Below, piece by piece: positions 63,097 to 64,000 of a stretch of DNA of 64,000 bases (positions are counted from its first letter, which is position 1; each line of letters begins with the position of its first letter). A model generated the notes under the pieces. It ran no database searches. It was not told the origin of the DNA and saw only the letters and a program-made list of their open reading frames with translations. The position numbers and the translations under genes were made by a program. Source of the DNA: VAZQ01 sp035293945 (GTDB lineage: Bacteria; Pseudomonadota; Alphaproteobacteria; Rhizobiales; Xanthobacteraceae); assembly GCA_035293945.1 (NCBI GenBank), contig DATGLV010000019.1, positions 62,001 to 126,000 on the forward strand, written 5' to 3'.

Positions 63097-63885
63097 TCAA
63101 TCCACAGAGGCTGGCGTGGCGGAAACAACCGTTACTTCGCGCTCCGGCGGCGCGGGCCGCCGCCTCAGGCCAACGCGCTTTGCCCAGAGCTGCATCGCTT
63201 CCCAATGGATTGCAGCCATGACCTTGACCGAGACCGCGGGCATTCGCAGACAGACACGAAGTAAGTTGCGGTCCGAGAGCGGTTGCCGGGCTCCCACCAT
63301 AACGGCGCTTAGCATCGGGCCGTTGGCATGGCTCGCACAAATTCCGACCCGAATGTGCGCGTCGGGTCCGGCAATGCGAAAATCGTAGCGGAGATCCATG
63401 TCCAGAAAGGGCGATACATAAAAGCGCTTCTGGCACCGCTGGTGCGCCGCCTCGGCCGCGTCTTCAACCGGAATGAGGTAACTGTGGCGCTCCGCGAACG
63501 TGTTGTGCACCTGATAGATGATTGCCGCGAGCGCGCCACTCGGTCGATAGCAGAAGAAGATGCTGAGCGGGTTGAAGCAATAGCCGAAGGTGCGCGGCAT
63601 GCAGAGAAGTTGAATGCGCCCGCCGGCAAGATCGATGCCGGCCTGAACGGCTTGGCGATTGATCTGTACTGCTATCGAAGTCGCACTTCCGTCGCCATGA
63701 TCGCGGTCCTGAAGGCTGAAAAGGTTGGCGCGGTTGTAGGAAAACCATCGTAGTCGGCCCGAGAGATCCTCAAGCTCCTGGAGGTCGAGCAGCAGCCAAA
63801 ACGCTCTGTAACGGAAATGGTGCACCTTCGGGAGCAGCCGCCGATGCATGACCGAGCCGATGTAAAGCGCGGAGCGGAAGGTCAT
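63097..63885 (-). CDS. DUF1365 family protein
   Basis: A 262-residue protein starting at ATG 63885 (MTFRSALYIGSVMHRRLLPK). It has HHFRYRAFWLLLDLQEL, LLCMPRTFGYCFNPLSIFFC and FYVSPFLDMDLRYDF, the hallmarks of DUF1365, which is almost always linked to an FAD-dependent oxidoreductase and a CFA-synthase-like gene, as here. Biochemical role unknown; lipid modification is inferred from the linkage. Its ATG overlaps the stop of the upstream gene (ATGA). Confidence 0.9.
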   Translation of the reverse strand: MTFRSALYIGSVMHRRLLPKVHHFRYRAFWLLLDLQELEDLSGRLRWFSYNRANLFSLQDRDHGDGSATSIAVQINRQAVQAGIDLAGGRIQLLCMPRTFGYCFNPLSIFFCYRPSGALAAIIYQVHNTFAERHSYLIPVEDAAEAAHQRCQKRFYVSPFLDMDLRYDFRIAGPDAHIRVGICASHANGPMLSAVMVGARQPLSDRNLLRVCLRMPAVSVKVMAAIHWEAMQLWAKRVGLRRRPAPPEREVTVVSATPASVD

Positions 63886-64000
63886 GCCGGCACCTGCGGG
63901 TCGCGCGCGTCGCTCGATCGTGCGGTGAGAACAATTCGTCCCGACTCGTTGGCAACCCACCAAGGGCGCCGGAGCCCACCTAGCTGCTCGGCAACCCCGA
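63882..64000 (-). CDS. FAD-dependent oxidoreductase, C-terminal end only
   Basis: Entering from the right edge the minus strand reads GVAEQLGGLRRPWWVANESG, then RIVLTARSSDARDPQVPA and stops with TGA, overlapping the DUF1365 start by ATGA. The A-E-x-L-G-G-x-R-R-P-W-x-V ending fits the NAD/FAD-binding amine-oxidase-like protein that heads DUF1365-CFA operons. Only 39 codons are visible, so the call depends strongly on context. Confidence 0.6.
   Translation of the reverse strand, partial: GVAEQLGGLRRPWWVANESGRIVLTARSSDARDPQVPA

Overview
The window reads as chromosomal DNA of a Bradyrhizobium-like alphaproteobacterium (Rhizobiales). The grounds are the GC-rich codon use, several small-protein families that I associate with that group (the MPDREKYR-type proteins, a DUF6894 protein, EYLxRAxxFExMA-type remnants), rhizobial PAS and cyclic-di-GMP signalling proteins, and FixK/FNR-type operators. 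This assignment is inference from recognised families; no search was run. Coding density is uneven, and intact operons alternate with stretches full of frameshifted or truncated genes.

Layout. (1) 1-5.7 kb: the start of an HTH/WYL-type regulator diverges from a 1,677-residue superfamily 1 helicase fused to a Vsr-like nuclease, a candidate phage-defence gene; its downstream partner is cut off. (2) 5.7-6.4 kb: gene remnants and a pseudoknotted RNA. (3) 6.4-13.7 kb: a complete peptide-type ABC importer followed by an AtzG-like small subunit and an amidase. (4) 13.8-22.3 kb: remnants of a nitrile hydratase accessory gene and a PAS sensor, an AraC regulator, a PAS-PAS-XRE protein, a REC-EAL protein and a hybrid histidine kinase whose receiver tail is frameshifted. 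(5) 22.6-51.9 kb: a stress and redox island. (6) 52-61 kb: helicase and small-protein remnants, a PilZ protein, a GGDEF-EAL protein, three copies of one 66-residue protein, an XRE regulator, and secreted proteins, one of them preceded by a second copy of the pseudoknotted RNA. (7) 61.9-64 kb: a lipid-modification operon (FAD oxidoreductase end, DUF1365, cyclopropane-fatty-acid synthase) running off the right edge.

The stress island is the main biological unit. It holds glycosyltransferases, formaldehyde and other aldehyde dehydrogenases, an aldo/keto reductase, DJ-1/PfpI proteins, a cNMP-domain flavoprotein, thioredoxin, an Old Yellow Enzyme, a peroxiredoxin, a DsbA-like protein, BON and PRC-barrel proteins, an HdeD-type and a TMEM175-type membrane protein, and a BON-Hsp20-DnaK-GrpE-DnaJ-CbpM chaperone operon. 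Eleven copies of a 14-bp operator (TTGAY-N4-GTCAA, three of them with one mismatch) stand upstream of its transcription units. The island also encodes a FixK/FNR-like regulator whose recognition helix has the E-x-x-S-R signature that reads TTGA half-sites, and, just upstream, a PAS-GAF-PAS-REC-LuxR fusion that resembles a sensor joined to a FixJ regulator without a kinase. I infer a self-contained FixJ/FixK-like regulon for low-oxygen or redox stress.

Parts of the island (glycosyltransferase, PfpI, flavoprotein) are duplicated, and the two copies have decayed in a complementary way. Several long genes (hybrid kinase, sensor fusion, dnaK, a cache-type protein) carry single frameshifts, and trxC carries two compensating ones; true decay and sequencing error cannot be told apart from the sequence alone.
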